Below are positions 24,229-34,630 of a DNA stretch of 64,000 nt, one piece after another. The DNA lies in assembly GCA_012861695.1 (NCBI GenBank), contig JAAOOA010000172.1:99501-163500 (forward strand), given 5' to 3'. The DNA is from Trematomus loennbergii. Its lineage: Eukaryota > Chordata > Actinopteri > Perciformes > Nototheniidae. The translations under genes and the position numbers were made by a program. Under the pieces are notes generated by a model. That model ran no database searches and was not told the origin of the DNA. It saw only the letters and a list, made by a program, of their open reading frames with translations. Each line of letters starts with the position of its first letter. The first letter of the stretch is position 1.

Positions 24229-24666
24229 GTTAAGTTGACAAAACACTCGAGTCAAATTCATGTCAGATCCACTCGTGTCTTAGACGGGGCAGTGATATCA
24301 TAAACCTGTTAATGTACGCATTCAAACACTATGTTGCTTTCATCCTGGATAAAGTGTTTAAGTCATGGATGTTTAACGTTTAACTTCTTCATAGTTGTCT
24401 AATAGGCTATTATAGTTTTCTTTTCATTCAGGAAGTATGACGCTGCGCTGTCAGTACGCTCGTCCATGTTTGTGATTGGTCAAATGTTGCTAGCCCCGCC
24501 CCTTTCATGTGAACGCGCACATAACTAGATAGGGCACACCTGGCTTGAGTTAATGAGTTGATAACCAGCGTCGTAGGACCGCTTAGCGAGAGCGCGTTTG
24601 TTTTGGATTAGGTAAGCCGGGTAACTCAAATATCCAGGGTATGTTGAACTGGATTCGTAGTACAGG
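24229..24666. other. No gene recognised
   Basis: Sequence between the L2 5' end and repeat copy B. It holds a GC-rich stretch around 24,480-24,640 that looks like part of a transposon, but no end or coding region can be defined. Confidence 0.4.
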
Positions 24667-24918
24667 CCTCTGGGAAATCTAGACAGGACATCAGGACAAA
24701 ACCTCAAGAAAAATGACGACGACCGAACATGGAGCAAAAGGGAGGGCAAGACTAAATACAAAGAAGGGTAATCACAGGACAAGACACAGCTGGGGAGGGG
24801 AGGCAGAAACACAACAGGTAAACACAATGAGACAATCAGACACAGGAGGGCAAACAGGAAGTAAGACCAGACAAGACACAAGGAGGAAAACATTTCAAAA
24901 TAAAACTGAAAAATAGCC
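24667..24918. repeat. Interspersed repeat, copy B
   Basis: Direct repeat of 18,480-18,735 (shared AAATGACGACGACCGAACAT), differing by small indels. Confidence 0.75.
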
Positions 24919-25187
24919 AGGCTGTGACAAAACGTAACTAGAAGTACACAATAATTAACATCCAACTTACAGTGCCAACAGTAAAGTAATTTTTAAAAGT
25001 ATGCCGTATATCAGACTTATATGTACTAATAATAAGAATTATGCTCAATAATATAATAGCTATTTTTTTCTCTTAACAGTATTCCAAAGAAGATTTCCTG
25101 TTATCACTTGTTTTCTTGGCCTGGACATCTCATAGAAATACCTACGCTGAACTGCCCATCTGAGCTTTTTCCATATTTTTTCCTCAG

Positions 25188-26843
25188 AGTGTAGATATGT
25201 CTACTGCCAGCTGTCTGCTGACTGAAGATCAATTTCTGTGCTCCATCTGTCTGGATGTGTTCACTGATCCAGTCACCATACCATGTGGACACAACTTCTG
25301 TAAAGCCTGCATCACTCAACACTGGGATGTTGATGTCCAGTGTCAGTGTCCTAACTGTAAAGAAGTGTTCAACATAAAGCCTGAGCTGCGGGTCAACACT
25401 TTCATCTCTGAGATGGCTGCTCAGTTCAGACAGTCAGCTCAACAGAAAGCCAGCAGCAGCAGCTCAGAGCAACAAGTTGTCAAACCAGGAGAAGTTCCCT
25501 GTGACGTCTGCACTGGAACCAGACTGAAGGCCCTGAAGTCCTGCCTGGTGTGTCTGGCCTCCTACTGTGAGACTCACCTGGAGCCTCACCTGACAATGTC
25601 AGGTCTGAAAAGACATCAGCTGATCGACCCTGTGGAGAACCTGGAAAGCAGGATGTGTGTGAAGCACGATAAACTGCTGGAGCTGTTCTGTAAGACCGAC
25701 CAGGTGTGTGTCTGCATGCTCTGCTCTGTTTTAGACCACAAGACACATGATGTTGTTCCTCTGAAAGAAGGATATGAAGGAAAGAAGGCAGAGCTGGGGA
25801 AGACAGAGGCTGAAATTCAGCAGATGATCCAGAAGAGACGACTGAAGATTCAGGAGATGAATCGCTCAGTGGAGCTCAGTAAGGAAGGAGCAGACAGAGA
25901 GATAGCAGATGGTGTTCAGGTCTTCACCGCTCTGAAGGAGTCTGTTGAGAGAAGCCAGGCCGAGCTCATCGACACCATCAAAGAGAAGCAGAGAGAGACA
26001 GAGGAACAGGCTGAAGGCTTCATCAAAGAGCTGGAACAGGAAATCTCTGAGCTGAAGAAGAGAAGCTCTGAGGTGGAGCAGCTCTCACGCTCTGAAGACC
26101 AGCTCCACCTCCTCCAAAGCTTCACGTCCCTGAACGCTGCTCCACCCACCAAGAACTGGACAGAAGTCAGGGTCCGTCCACCTTCATATGAGGGGACTGT
26201 GGTGAGAGCTGTGACTCAGCTGGAGGAGACTCTCAGTAAACAGATGAAGAAGCTGCTCTCTGAGGTGGAGCTGAAGAGGGTCCAGCAGTATGAGGTGGAG
26301 GTGACTCTCGATCCTGATGCAGCACAACCATCGCTCATCCTGTCTGATGATGGAAAACAAGTTAAAAATGGTGATGTGATGAAGAATCTTCCAGACAATC
26401 CAGAGAGATTTGATTCTTGTGCTAGTGTTTTAGCAAAGCAGAGTTTCTCTTCAGGAAGATTTTATTGCGAGGTTCAGGTTAAAGGGAAGACTGAGTGGGA
26501 TTTAGGAGTGGCCAGAGAGTCGATCAACAGGAAGGGACTCATCACACTGTCTCCTGAGGATGGTTACTGGGTGATAGTGTTGAGGAATGAAAACGAGTAC
26601 AAAGCTTTTGCTAGTCCTTCTGTCCGTCTCTCTCTGAAGTCTCAGCCTGAGAAGGTGGGGGTGTTTGTGGATTATGAGGAGGGTCTGGTCTCCTTTTATG
26701 ATGTTGATGCTGCAGCTCTGATCTACTCCTTCACTGGCTGCTGCTTCAAAGATAAACTATACCCATACTTTGGTCCCTGTCTTAATGATGGTGGTAAAAA
26801 CTCTGCCCCTCTGATAATCTCTCCTGTCAATCACACCGAGTAG
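25188..26843 (+). CDS. Bloodthirsty-type TRIM E3 ubiquitin ligase (TRIM gene 1), intact; CDS 25,197-26,843
   Basis: The exon begins after acceptor TCCTCAG (to 25,187) with 9 bases of 5' UTR; ATG at 25,197, 548 codons, stop at 26,843. Domains in order: C3HC4 RING (residues 15-54; C15, C18, C30, H32, C35, C38, C51, C54 all present), a B-box1-like Cys-rich segment (about 100-130), B-box2 (about 153-190, CVKHDKLLELFC...H..H), coiled coil (about 195-300, Glu/Lys-rich) and PRY-SPRY/B30.2 (about 370-548, with VTLDPDAAQPSLILSDDGK and GRFYCEVQVKGKTEWDLGV). This matches the fish bloodthirsty-related/TRIM39-like group: RING ubiquitin ligases that oligomerise through the coiled coil and recognise targets through B30.2, many of them linked to antiviral immunity. 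The non-coding first exon with GAS/ISRE motifs at 17,855-18,058 supports interferon control. The exact substrate is unknown. Confidence 0.92.
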   Translation, partial: SVDMSTASCLLTEDQFLCSICLDVFTDPVTIPCGHNFCKACITQHWDVDVQCQCPNCKEVFNIKPELRVNTFISEMAAQFRQSAQQKASSSSSEQQVVKPGEVPCDVCTGTRLKALKSCLVCLASYCETHLEPHLTMSGLKRHQLIDPVENLESRMCVKHDKLLELFCKTDQVCVCMLCSVLDHKTHDVVPLKEGYEGKKAELGKTEAEIQQMIQKRRLKIQEMNRSVELSKEGADREIADGVQVFTALKESVERSQAELIDTIKEKQRETEEQAEGFIKELEQEISELKKRSSEVEQLSRSEDQLHLLQSFTSLNAAPPTKNWTEVRVRPPSYEGTVVRAVTQLEETLSKQMKKLLSEVELKRVQQYEVEVTLDPDAAQPSLILSDDGKQVKNGDVMKNLPDNPERFDSCASVLAKQSFSSGRFYCEVQVKGKTEWDLGVARESINRKGLITLSPEDGYWVIVLRNENEYKAFASPSVRLSLKSQPEKVGVFVDYEEGLVSFYDVDAAALIYSFTGCCFKDKLYPYFGPCLNDGGKNSAPLIISPVNHTE

Positions 26844-27144
26844 AACAACCATTTGATTTTCTACAGAAAGATTCACTATCACTAAATGTAATATACTGCA
26901 TGTATATGATTGGGTGGGTGCAGTGTCCACATAGTTGATGTTTCTAAACAAAGCAAGTTTGTTTTCTGCTTTTTCTATCAAAGATAATGTACTTATGATT
27001 AAGAAATATTTGCACGGCCCCTACATTTCTGGGTGTTAAATGACCGTAATCAAATTGTATTTCCTTATCATTGTACATAAACAAAGTCCTTCATACAGGC
27101 AAAGATTACTGTGAGAAGAAACCACTTATATTATTTTTTAAATA

Positions 27145-27150
27145 ATTAAA
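27145..27150 (+). promoter_or_regulatory. Candidate poly(A) signal of TRIM gene 1
   Basis: ATTAAA about 300 bp after the stop codon. The same motif (AATTAAAGTACAGG) is kept downstream of TRIM copy 2 near 45,945. Confidence 0.4.
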
Positions 27151-27232
27151 GTACAGGTTTCTTTTAGGGTATAGTTTTAAATAGTGGTATTAAAGGGATA
27201 TGTATCTGCTGAATTGTCGTTTGTACATTAAG

Positions 27233-27728
27233 GATTAATTTTTTATTTAACCTTTATTTAACCAGATAAAAGCATTGAGATAAAATCTCATTTTCAATGC
27301 TGACCTGGCCAAGAAGGCAGCAACGTTACACATAACACATAACACAAACATATAAAATACAGAGAACATAACTAAGAAAACAAAAGACGAAAAAGCAGTC
27401 ACTACATTGCACATTAGGACAGTAAGAAAGGTACACTACTTGTTACTGCAAGAGCAGCTGGTGGTAAGGACTTCAGACAACTTCAATTTAAAGCATGCTA
27501 TAGAGACAAATGCCCTCAGTTTTAGGCGTGATTGAAGGTCATTCCAAGACCAAGGACCATAATAAAAAAGACTCCTTTTTCCAGCCTCAGTCCGCACAGC
27601 AGGAACCTGGAACCGTATCCAGGCACTGGATCTGAGGTTGTAAGAGTCGCAAACTGGGGCAAATCTGGCACATATGTAGAGTGGAAGCTTACCTAAAATG
27701 GCTTTATACATTAATAAAAACCATAATG
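27233..27728 (-). mobile_element. LINE 3' fragment inserted after TRIM gene 1
   Basis: Reverse-oriented. The frame at 27,436-27,738 (minus) has the C-terminal pattern of non-LTR reverse transcriptases (LLMYKAILGKLPLYIC; FYYGPWSWNDLQSRLKLR), and the tail is TTTTATTTAACCTTTATTTA. The homologous region after TRIM copy 2 (46,020-46,055) lacks it, so it inserted after the duplication. Confidence 0.7.
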
Positions 27729-27893
27729 CTTTATTCATATTAGAAGAAGAAATTGTGTCTCAATCTTTTGAGTTATTTTGATTTGATTTTTGTCCAACTC
27801 TGGAGAATGTTTGTATAGCTTAAACAAGTCCTCAACAAAATTCAAAAACAAGTTTCAACTGTTTTTCTCTATATTTTTTCAACATTTACTTTA

Positions 27894-28170
27894 AGGGGAC
27901 CTATCATGTCTTTTATACATAAATGTGTCCCCGGTGTGTCAGGGAACTCACAAAGTGTCAGAAAATAAAACCCTCTCTCTTTTCCTCCGCACCCAAATCT
28001 TTAAGAACAGGGGTACAACGAGCTGATCCAGATTTGTCGCCGATATGACGTAATTTCGGATGGTGGACCCACAGAAGGTTGCTATTAGAAACAATACTTT
28101 ATGTGTTTTGGACGTAATATGGTATTTGTTTACATTAGCAAGCATCGCTAACACTCAGAGCTAACGCAGT
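27894..28170 (-). mobile_element. Fragment of the TTAA-flanked M1 family
   Basis: Begins AAGGGGACCTATCATG and runs through ACTCAGAGCTAACG. It matches the reverse complement of 8,410-8,694. The other end is not visible. Confidence 0.65.
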
Positions 28171-29018
28171 ACTGGAGACAGCGGCGCCGGATTCATTTCA
28201 GAAGTGGGGGGGCCAAAAAGTGCATGTGTATGTGACATACTTGCCAACCCTCCCGATTTTCGCGGGAGGGATTTTCTGACTCAATCTGATTTGTGAGTCA
28301 CGACCTGTTTCATTCTAACATAACGCTCCAAATGTTACTGTTTCCACTCGGACTTCAATACAGCTACACCATTGTTTGGTTTCCATGGTAACGCGTCTCT
28401 TTAGTAGCGCACGCAACTGAAAGTCTGAGAGGGTGTTCAGCATGGGGAGGAAGATAGTCACAGAAAACAGAACAAGAATGGACAACTCTACCCTCTGCTC
28501 ACTCCTTTCCTGTAAATTAAACTATACAGGTCCAGCCCACACATATGACAGCGCAGTTGCTCCATCATTCCATCTCTTCTTTGTTCCTGCTCAATACGCT
28601 CTTGTTTGACAAGCTGAATGTTGACTGGTGTTTGACTGAAGTAAGCGCACTTTTTTTGAACACACTCTCTGTGAAAAGTTCCAGTTATTAACTCCGGTAT
28701 TTACAAAGCATCTCCACATTTGGAGAAAGTTACAAGCCGTTTGACAGCAGCAAATCTGCATATTTCACAGAAGGCTCGGTTAGTGGTTTTGCAAATAATT
28801 AACCACTCTCTGTTTTTGTACCATTCTGCATTGAAGTACCTTTCTCTTTGCCCAAATAAGCTTTTATTTGCACGTCTCAATGTCCCGACAACAAACCTCC
28901 ACGCAGTCGGAACCAGCCTGTTTCATATGCGAGGACACACTAGGATCATACCATTATGTGAAAGAAGGGTGGGGGACAGACGCTCCAAAGACAGCAGGTG
29001 TAGTGGTACAGGCCAGCT
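28171..29018. mobile_element. Degenerate transposon DNA hosting a nested hAT
   Basis: Contains CTTGCCAACCCTCCCGATTT, typical of the end of a teleost hAT-like repeat. Together with the BED-finger remnant at 30,205-30,345 it is probably an older hAT into which the 29,019-30,125 element inserted. No intact gene. Confidence 0.45.
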
Positions 29019-30125
29019 CAGGCATGGGCAAACTAAGGCCCGCGGGCCATATATACGGCCCGTTGGGCTTTTAATCCGGCCCGCCGAATATTGGTACAAA
29101 TTGTCCAAATTATAGTAAAGACCGCATTCATTTAGCCTTTTTCCTGCAATACCCGGCATTTCAGTTGATCCCACTAGATGGCGCACTCTAGACAGAAATT
29201 ACCTTAGCTGGAGTCGGCAACCCACCAAATACGTCACGCTTACATTGGAGGGGGTCAAGATTAACCTGAGCAATAACAGTTCACGGTTAGTAGTACAGCG
29301 AATACAAATTGTAACAAGCAGTAGCGTTGAGAAAAGGGACTAGAACGCGACCACACACTTATAAAAAACACTTCTATAAAGTCAGGCAACACTAACCAGC
29401 TTAGTGTGATTCTGTTTATTTGTGTAGAAAACGGTTTATGCCACAATATGATAGCAACAAGTAGTCGAGATAGTCTGATTAGCTTCGGTTGCTATGCTAA
29501 CATCACCTGTAGAATGCCAGAGAAACTTTCATAACAGCGTTGTGATGCCAAACAGCGTCAAGCGTGGGGGATATTTATCAGCTGCTTGTGTGACAGTCGG
29601 ACAGTGAATACTTTACAGCGGCCGCTGCCGTGAGTTAACAGTAGAATAAACGAGCAGCACTGCAGCGGGCGGTAATCCCGCTGAACCACATTAATAAACA
29701 ATGCACCACGGCACTCTGGAGAAAGGTACAAGGTTGGAGAAGTAGTTCTTTAATTTAATCTGGCTTCGTATGATTAAAAACGACCCAACGCAGTCCTCTA
29801 TTGATGTTGTTGTGAGCGGTGTTGCGGGGGAAAATCAGCGACGTAAAACTCTGTGTGGGTCATAAGAAGGCACGTAAACGGTTACATCATGACGCAAACG
29901 ATGACGCAATGACACAATAACTCACCTTTGAACCTAATTCACCTTTGAACCTGCATCTGTAACAATGAGTGGACCAAAGAAAAGAAAAGCCGACAATGAG
30001 TGCCAAGTGTTTAATGAGGAATGGACAGCTAAATATTTTTTTCACCGATCTGCTACTGGCCCGGCCCGTCTGTTAAATTTTAAAACTCATAGTGGCCCCC
30101 GAGCCAAAAAGTTTGCCCACCCCTG
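29019..30125. mobile_element. Internally deleted hAT element with 8-bp target duplication
   Basis: Ends CAGGCATGGGCAAACT and AGTTTGCCCACCCCTG form 16-bp inverted repeats with one mismatch. A perfect 8-bp duplication GGCCAGCT lies at 29,011-29,018 and 30,126-30,133. Near the right end it still encodes the N-terminus of a ZBED/GTF2IRD2-type hAT transposase (MSGPKKRKADNECQVF from 29,965), cut off by the deletion. Confidence 0.88.
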
Positions 30126-30204
30126 GGCCAGCTACACAGAGCGACGGGGAGACGGGGAGCCGGATTTAAATGCAAGCGCGTCGGAAAAAGTAAGAAATTA
30201 GCGA

Positions 30205-30345
30205 AAACCGAAAAAAGAAGCAGCATCTGGCTGCATTTCAATGATATTGGAGAAAGCAAAGCTCAGTGCAGGATTTGTAAAATGAAAATAACCTTCAGAG
30301 CAGGGTTTTTTTTTGGTAACCACTCAGGATTTATTGTCAGAGGTG
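30205..30345 (+). pseudogene. BED zinc-finger remnant of an older hAT transposase
   Basis: Translates to IWLHFNDIGESKAQCRICKM, then KITFRAG: the W..F...CxxC half of a BED finger. The second half is lost in a T-run and rearranged. Confidence 0.6.
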
Positions 30346-30469
30346 GGAGAAGTTCAGATCTTGTACTTGAGTAAAAGTACCAGAGTGTAGGAATACTCGG
30401 TTACAATAAAAAGTCCTGCATTCAAAATGTTACAAGTAAAAGTACAAAAGTATTATCATCAAAATATAG
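30339..30469. mobile_element. Transposon end of the family that seeded the 33-bp minisatellite
   Basis: Reads GTCAGAGGTGGGAGAAG, then TTGTACTTGAGTAAAAGTAC, then GAATACTCGG. Its reverse complement contains one copy of the 33-bp unit plus both flanks seen at 2,535-2,589 and 5,805-5,819. Confidence 0.7.
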
Positions 30470-31033
30470 TTAACCTGTTAAGCCCTGAGCCTGTTTTTCA
30501 GGTCTCAGGCTCGAAAATGACATTCCCAGAACAAATGACCATATCTTCCCTTCTAAAAGGGTTAAATTAATAATCTTTTTCTCAAAGTAATGATAAACCT
30601 GTGAGTTGGATGTAGAAAAGTCAGAATCAATATAGATGTTTTTTATTTTAAAGAAAATTCAGCTTTTACATAGTAAAAAACTGTAAATTATAGTGTCCGT
30701 CCAAAAATTCTTTTTTACTTATAGTGAAAACCACCCTTGGATGATGGGTTAGTAGACTAAAAGCTTTAGGAATCCAAAGTACAACATATAATAAGTACCC
30801 TGTATCAAGATTGATGCAAAACAAGTGACATTTGACCTTTTTAGAGAGATGCTCGATTTTGATGGTTGACACCTCTTTCTGACCGTTAGAGCCAATAGAA
30901 TCGAAGGGGGAGTCCCCCACACACACGTTGTGAAGAGAAATGGTGAGGGCTTCGCGCATGTAATTTAGCATCAGAGTGAACCTATCTCTAGCTTTGACAT
31001 CTGGAAACGGAAAAGCAGTTTTAATGCTTATGG

Positions 31034-31274
31034 TGTAGTGATCACTAATTAACTGGGTTACATAATTCACTCATGGAACTACAGGTTGGGGGTATTGTTC
31101 CGCACGGACACAAATGTTGACTGTACCTCCTGTGTACTTACTGCGTGTCCTCCCTTTCACTTTCTCTTCTCTTCCCGGGTTGCGACCCGACAGCATGTCC
31201 ATTTCTGTCGCTCATTAAAGTACAGATTCGCACCTTCGATGCACCGCCTCCGACTCCCTTCTCTCGGCACTACA
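31034..31274 (+). repeat. 5' LTR
   Basis: 241 bp, differs from the 3' LTR at about five positions (about 2%), so the insertion is fairly recent. An ATTAAAG motif near 31,215 could act in initiation or polyadenylation. Confidence 0.9.
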
Positions 31275-31424
31275 TTGGTGACCCTGACATAAGTCTTGCG
31301 AAGGATCCGAGACTGACCCGAACACGGCAAAAGACAAACACTGTTTTTCTCGGAATGCCGGAGATTTTTGGAGACGTCCGTGGCTGCCACGTGCACACGG
31401 ACTGAGGCTCGGTGCGCCCACGGA

Positions 31425-31769
31425 ATGGCTGAGGGCGTCGCTCACCATTCTCGCTTCGTCTCGGCACTGGAAGGCAGCGAGCCTTCCTACTACGAGGAGA
31501 CGATGCACGACCTGCTAGGTATGGAGGAACCCGACTTCTACCTCGTGGAGCTGTTTCTTCGGGACATGCGGCTGCATGTCCAGGCTGCGCTAGCTAACAC
31601 GGCTAGTGTTGAGCCCTGCGCTTTGGCCGAAGAAGCTGGCCGGTTCTTCCTGGCCGCCCGGCAATTTACCCCTGAGGTGCTTGCCACTGCACGCTGCAGC
31701 ACCTTCCCTGGTGGGGGCACGCCGCCTAGCAGAGGCTCCGGGGCCGCCGATGACGACGACAGCGACTAA
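31425..31769 (+). CDS. Truncated gag-like ORF of the LTR element
   Basis: 115 codons from ATG 31,425. The middle (VEPCALAEEAGRFFLAARQF) resembles the C-terminal capsid-side segment of fish Gypsy-type Gag proteins, where an A..AEEAD.FF.A pattern is common; it ends in an acidic tail (DDDDSD). No zinc knuckle. It could also be a captured fragment without function. Confidence 0.5.
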   Translation: MAEGVAHHSRFVSALEGSEPSYYEETMHDLLGMEEPDFYLVELFLRDMRLHVQAALANTASVEPCALAEEAGRFFLAARQFTPEVLATARCSTFPGGGTPPSRGSGAADDDDSD

Positions 31770-31774
31770 CGGCC

Positions 31775-31925
31775 GTCGAGAACGCTAGCCACGACTGCTA
31801 ACAGCTAGCAGCTACCAACGGCTAACGACAGCTAGCCACAACAGCTGACGGCTAGCAGCTACCAACGGCTAACGACGACAGCTAGCAACGACTAACGACG
31901 ACAGCTAGCAACGGCTAACGACATC
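31775..31925. repeat. Degenerate tandem repeat of GCTAACGACGACAGCTAGCA type
   Basis: About seven partial units made of GCTAGCAGC/GCTAACGACGACAG words inside the LTR element. Confidence 0.75.
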
Positions 31926-31949
31926 CGACTGTTTTTTTTTTTTGTTTTT

Positions 31950-32525
31950 TTTGTGGTGCCGGAGGGGGGGTTCGATCAAGTCTGGTCGGCCCCATGTGGA
32001 TCCTCTCACAATTTCGCCCACCTGTTTTTGATCGTGGACTGGACGACCCTTTTGAGCTTTTTCTGGTGCCTGAGAGGAGGTTCGACCATGTCTGGTCGGC
32101 CTCATGTGGACCCTCTCGCTTTTTCACCACCTCGACGGCGGCTTCGGACGTCGCCCGTGCCTTATTCGGCCCGTGGGTGGCGCACTTCTGGACCCCGTCT
32201 CGCCTCGACTCTACGGTTTCGGACGTCGCCCATGCCTTCAGCGGCCCGTGGGAGGCGCGCTTCTGGACCCCGTTTCGCCTCGACTCTGCGGTTTCGGACG
32301 TCGCCCATGCCTTCATCGGCCCGTGGGTGGCGCGCTTCGGGACCCTGTCTGGCCTCTTCCCTCGCCTCGGCGGTTTCGGACGTCGCCCATGCCTTCATCG
32401 GCCTGTGGGTGGCGCGCTTCGGGACCCTGTCTGGCCTCTTCCTCGCCTCGGCGGTTTCGGACGTCGCCCATGCCTTCATCGGCCCGTGGGTGGCACGCTT
32501 CGGGACCCTGCCTGGCCCTCCTCTA
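31950..32525. repeat. GC-rich tandem repeats in the LTR element interior
   Basis: First a duplicated ~90-bp unit (shared ATGTCTGGTCGGC-type sequence near 31,975 and 32,090), then about five units of ~68-78 bp with the shared core TTCGGACGTCGCCCATGCCT. All six frames stay partly open over the repeat; this reflects base composition, not a gene. Confidence 0.8.
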
Positions 32526-32962
32526 ACTGCGGCTCACGGTTCGCCTCGACGGCTGCTTCGGACGGAGCCCCGTCTGGCCTCTCCCTGTCCACGGCTCCCT
32601 CCTCCCGGGGACACGGCTCCTTCCTCCGAGGACTTCGTACCCTCCGCCGCTGTGCCTTCGCCTGCGGCCGGGCAGCGCTCCTCCCTGCTGGGGACCACCG
32701 GGATATTCACGCCTGTCCCCACGTCGCAACACAGCGACCCAGCTTTCTGCGGCCCCCTGACGGCGGCCCGTTCCGGCCCGCCCCCCACCCCCCGGTGGGG
32801 ATGCCCTCGCCCTCGTTGGGGCCCCTACCCTCTCCTGCGGCCCCCTTCCGACGGCCCTTTCCATGGCCCGGCCCTCGCCTGCGGCCCCACCCTCCTCGCC
32901 CCCTGTGGTGCTTCCTCCCGGACGCGAGGATTGTGTCCATGGTTGAATTCTGGGGGGGCTTG

Positions 32963-33203
32963 TGTAGTGATCACTAATTAACTGGGTTACATAATTCACT
33001 CATGGAAATACAGGTTGGGGGTATTGTTCCGCATGGACACAAATGTTGACTGTACCTCCTGTGTACTTACTGCGTGTCCTCCCTTTCGCTTTCTCTTCTC
33101 TTCCCGGGCTGCGACCCGACAGCATGTCCATTTCTGTCGCTCATTAAAGTACAGATTTGCACCTTCGATGCACCGCCTCCGACTCCCTTCTCTCGGCACT
33201 ACA
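32963..33203 (+). repeat. 3' LTR
   Basis: 241 bp partner of the 5' LTR, same ends (TGTAG...CTACA). Confidence 0.9.
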
Positions 33204-33778
33204 ATGGATTATCAGAAATCATTTCAAAGGGACACAGACACATTGGATTAACCTATGGATTAACTTCAGCAGCGTTTTTATCGTTTTAATGCCATTGAAG
33301 ACCACTTTGGAGAGACTACAGAGCCAAGGTAAAAAATGTTAGCATTTTTAGCTACCTAGCGTCACCTGTTTTGATGTCCGTTTTTGCTTATAACGTCGCA
33401 AATACGAATAATTCAGTGGTAATGTCGGTGTCAATCGATTCTGTGTCACCTCACGATGTGGAATGATGTGTTGGATGTGGTGAAAAGATAAATAATAAGG
33501 TTTTGTGAGTGATTTTCGGTGCAATAAGGTGTTAGCATTTTTCGCTCGTTGCTAATTCAGAGGCTCAGTGTTAGCATTGTGGGTTTTCTTTTGAAAAAAA
33601 AAAAAAAATTATCAGTTAGATAAGTTTCTTCCCGTTACATGGATGTAGAACATTCATAGTTTTATTAAATGAACATGCCCTCAGACACTGTTTCCTGCAA
33701 GATGTTGCGGCAGTACCCCGGTAGACCTACCGGGGTCTCTCGGGCTTAACAGGTTAATCCAATTTCAAACAAATAAGA

Positions 33779-33850
33779 ATTTATTTGGTGTAGGTTTATG
33801 ATTCTCACTTAGGTTGCGAGAGGTCCAGGGTTCAAATCCTGGACGAGCCC
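33779..33850 (+). pseudogene. tRNA-Pro(AGG)-like pseudogene 1
   Basis: Aligns over 72 bp with vertebrate tRNA-Pro(AGG). The B box (GGTTCAAATCC), T arm and 3' acceptor strand GACGAGCCC are intact. The 5' acceptor strand reads ATTTATT instead of the GGCTCGT needed to pair, and the anticodon stem has an A-C mismatch. It cannot fold as a normal tRNA. Confidence 0.8.
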
Positions 33851-34274
33851 AATTTGATCTGGATGGAAGATATTAGTGATTGGAAAACAATTTGACCAAT
33901 GCTATGCCTTGCCAGGTACAATGTGTTCAGTTCTGGAAAAAAAAGATCAATGGGCAAGTTCTTATCAGAAAAACTCTGCATTTCTATCCAAGCAGTTCCA
34001 ACATGCCAAATATTAAAAAGTGTATGGCTTTCCACATCAGTGCCATGGTTCTCGAAGCATATGCTGGGCAACTTGCACTACTGTTCTAGCACCTATTCAA
34101 TCTTACCAATGGAAGACATTTTCGACATTGTTCCAATTTTGAAGACGATGACTACAGCTTTGTGATGCCACAATATTAAGGATACACAGGGCACTCCAAC
34201 ATCGAGGAAAACCAAAAACACTGTAATAGTAAATATATTGATAGTTATATTATATATAAACAAGCACAATACAA

Positions 34275-34345
34275 GCGCCGCTAGTGTAGTGGTATCATAC
34301 AAGATTCCCATTCTTGTGACCCGGGTTCGATTCCCGGGCGGTGCA
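34275..34345 (+). tRNA. tRNA-Gly(CCC)-type, copy 1, G3:U70
   Basis: 71 bp. Acceptor strands GCGCCGC/GCGGTGC pair fully with a G3:U70 wobble; discriminator A73; anticodon loop TTCCCAT (anticodon CCC); T loop TTCGATT. No run of four T within ~100 bp downstream. Confidence 0.85.
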
Positions 34346-34530
34346 TGCAAGATGGTCTGAATATGGTTTGTGAAGTGGAGAGAAGAATAGAGAAAGGTAC
34401 CGAATTCTGAAATGGACATTTGAAATCCTTTCCAGGCGGCGGAGTTGAGAGAGCCAGAGTTATTTGTAACCTCTGCAACATTGCATTTTCTTATCACTGG
34501 ACTCTAAGTATATAATCGAAAACAATACAA

Positions 34531-34601
34531 GCGCAGCTAGTGTAGTGGTATCATACAAGATTCCCATTCTTGTGACCCGGGTTCGATTCCCGGGCGGTGC
34601 A
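34531..34601 (+). tRNA. tRNA-Gly(CCC)-type, copy 2, A5:G68 mismatch
   Basis: As copy 1, but the acceptor 5' strand is GCGCAGC, giving an A5:G68 mismatch. G3:U70 is kept. May be a weakened gene or pseudogene. Confidence 0.65.
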
Positions 34602-34630
34602 TGTGTTAATCCAATTTCAAACAAATAAGA

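Larger units (their letters stand above)
31034..33203 (+). mobile_element. Short non-autonomous LTR retrotransposon nested in the piggyBac-like element
   Basis: Two 241-bp LTRs in direct orientation, both TGTAGTGATCAC...GCACTACA, with a 4-bp target duplication ATGG (31,030-31,033 and 33,204-33,207). A primer-binding-site-like TTGGTGACCCTGAC follows the 5' LTR, and a G-rich tract (TGGGGGGGCTTG) precedes the 3' LTR. The interior (1.7 kb) has no protease, reverse transcriptase or integrase, only a short gag-like frame and GC-rich tandem repeats, so it would depend on another element's enzymes. Confidence 0.9.
30474..33753 (-). mobile_element. piggyBac-like element with 12-bp inverted ends and TTAA duplication
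   Basis: Left end CCTGTTAAGCCC and right end GGGCTTAACAGG are perfect inverted repeats, flanked by TTAA at 30,470-30,473 and 33,754-33,757, as in piggyBac insertions. On the minus strand at about 30,690-31,030 there is transposase-like sequence (FPDVKARDRFTLMLNYM) resembling the RDRF region of piggyBac transposases, interrupted by the LTR element at 31,034. The transposase identification is tentative; the ends are clear. Confidence 0.75.

Noticed and set aside
25480..26398. Minus-strand frames inside the TRIM coding exon
   Set aside because: Shadows of the real + strand gene.
31953..32981. 342-codon and 327-codon overlapping frames in the LTR element
   Set aside because: Several frames on both strands stay open at once over GC-rich tandem repeats; no retroelement domain is seen in them.
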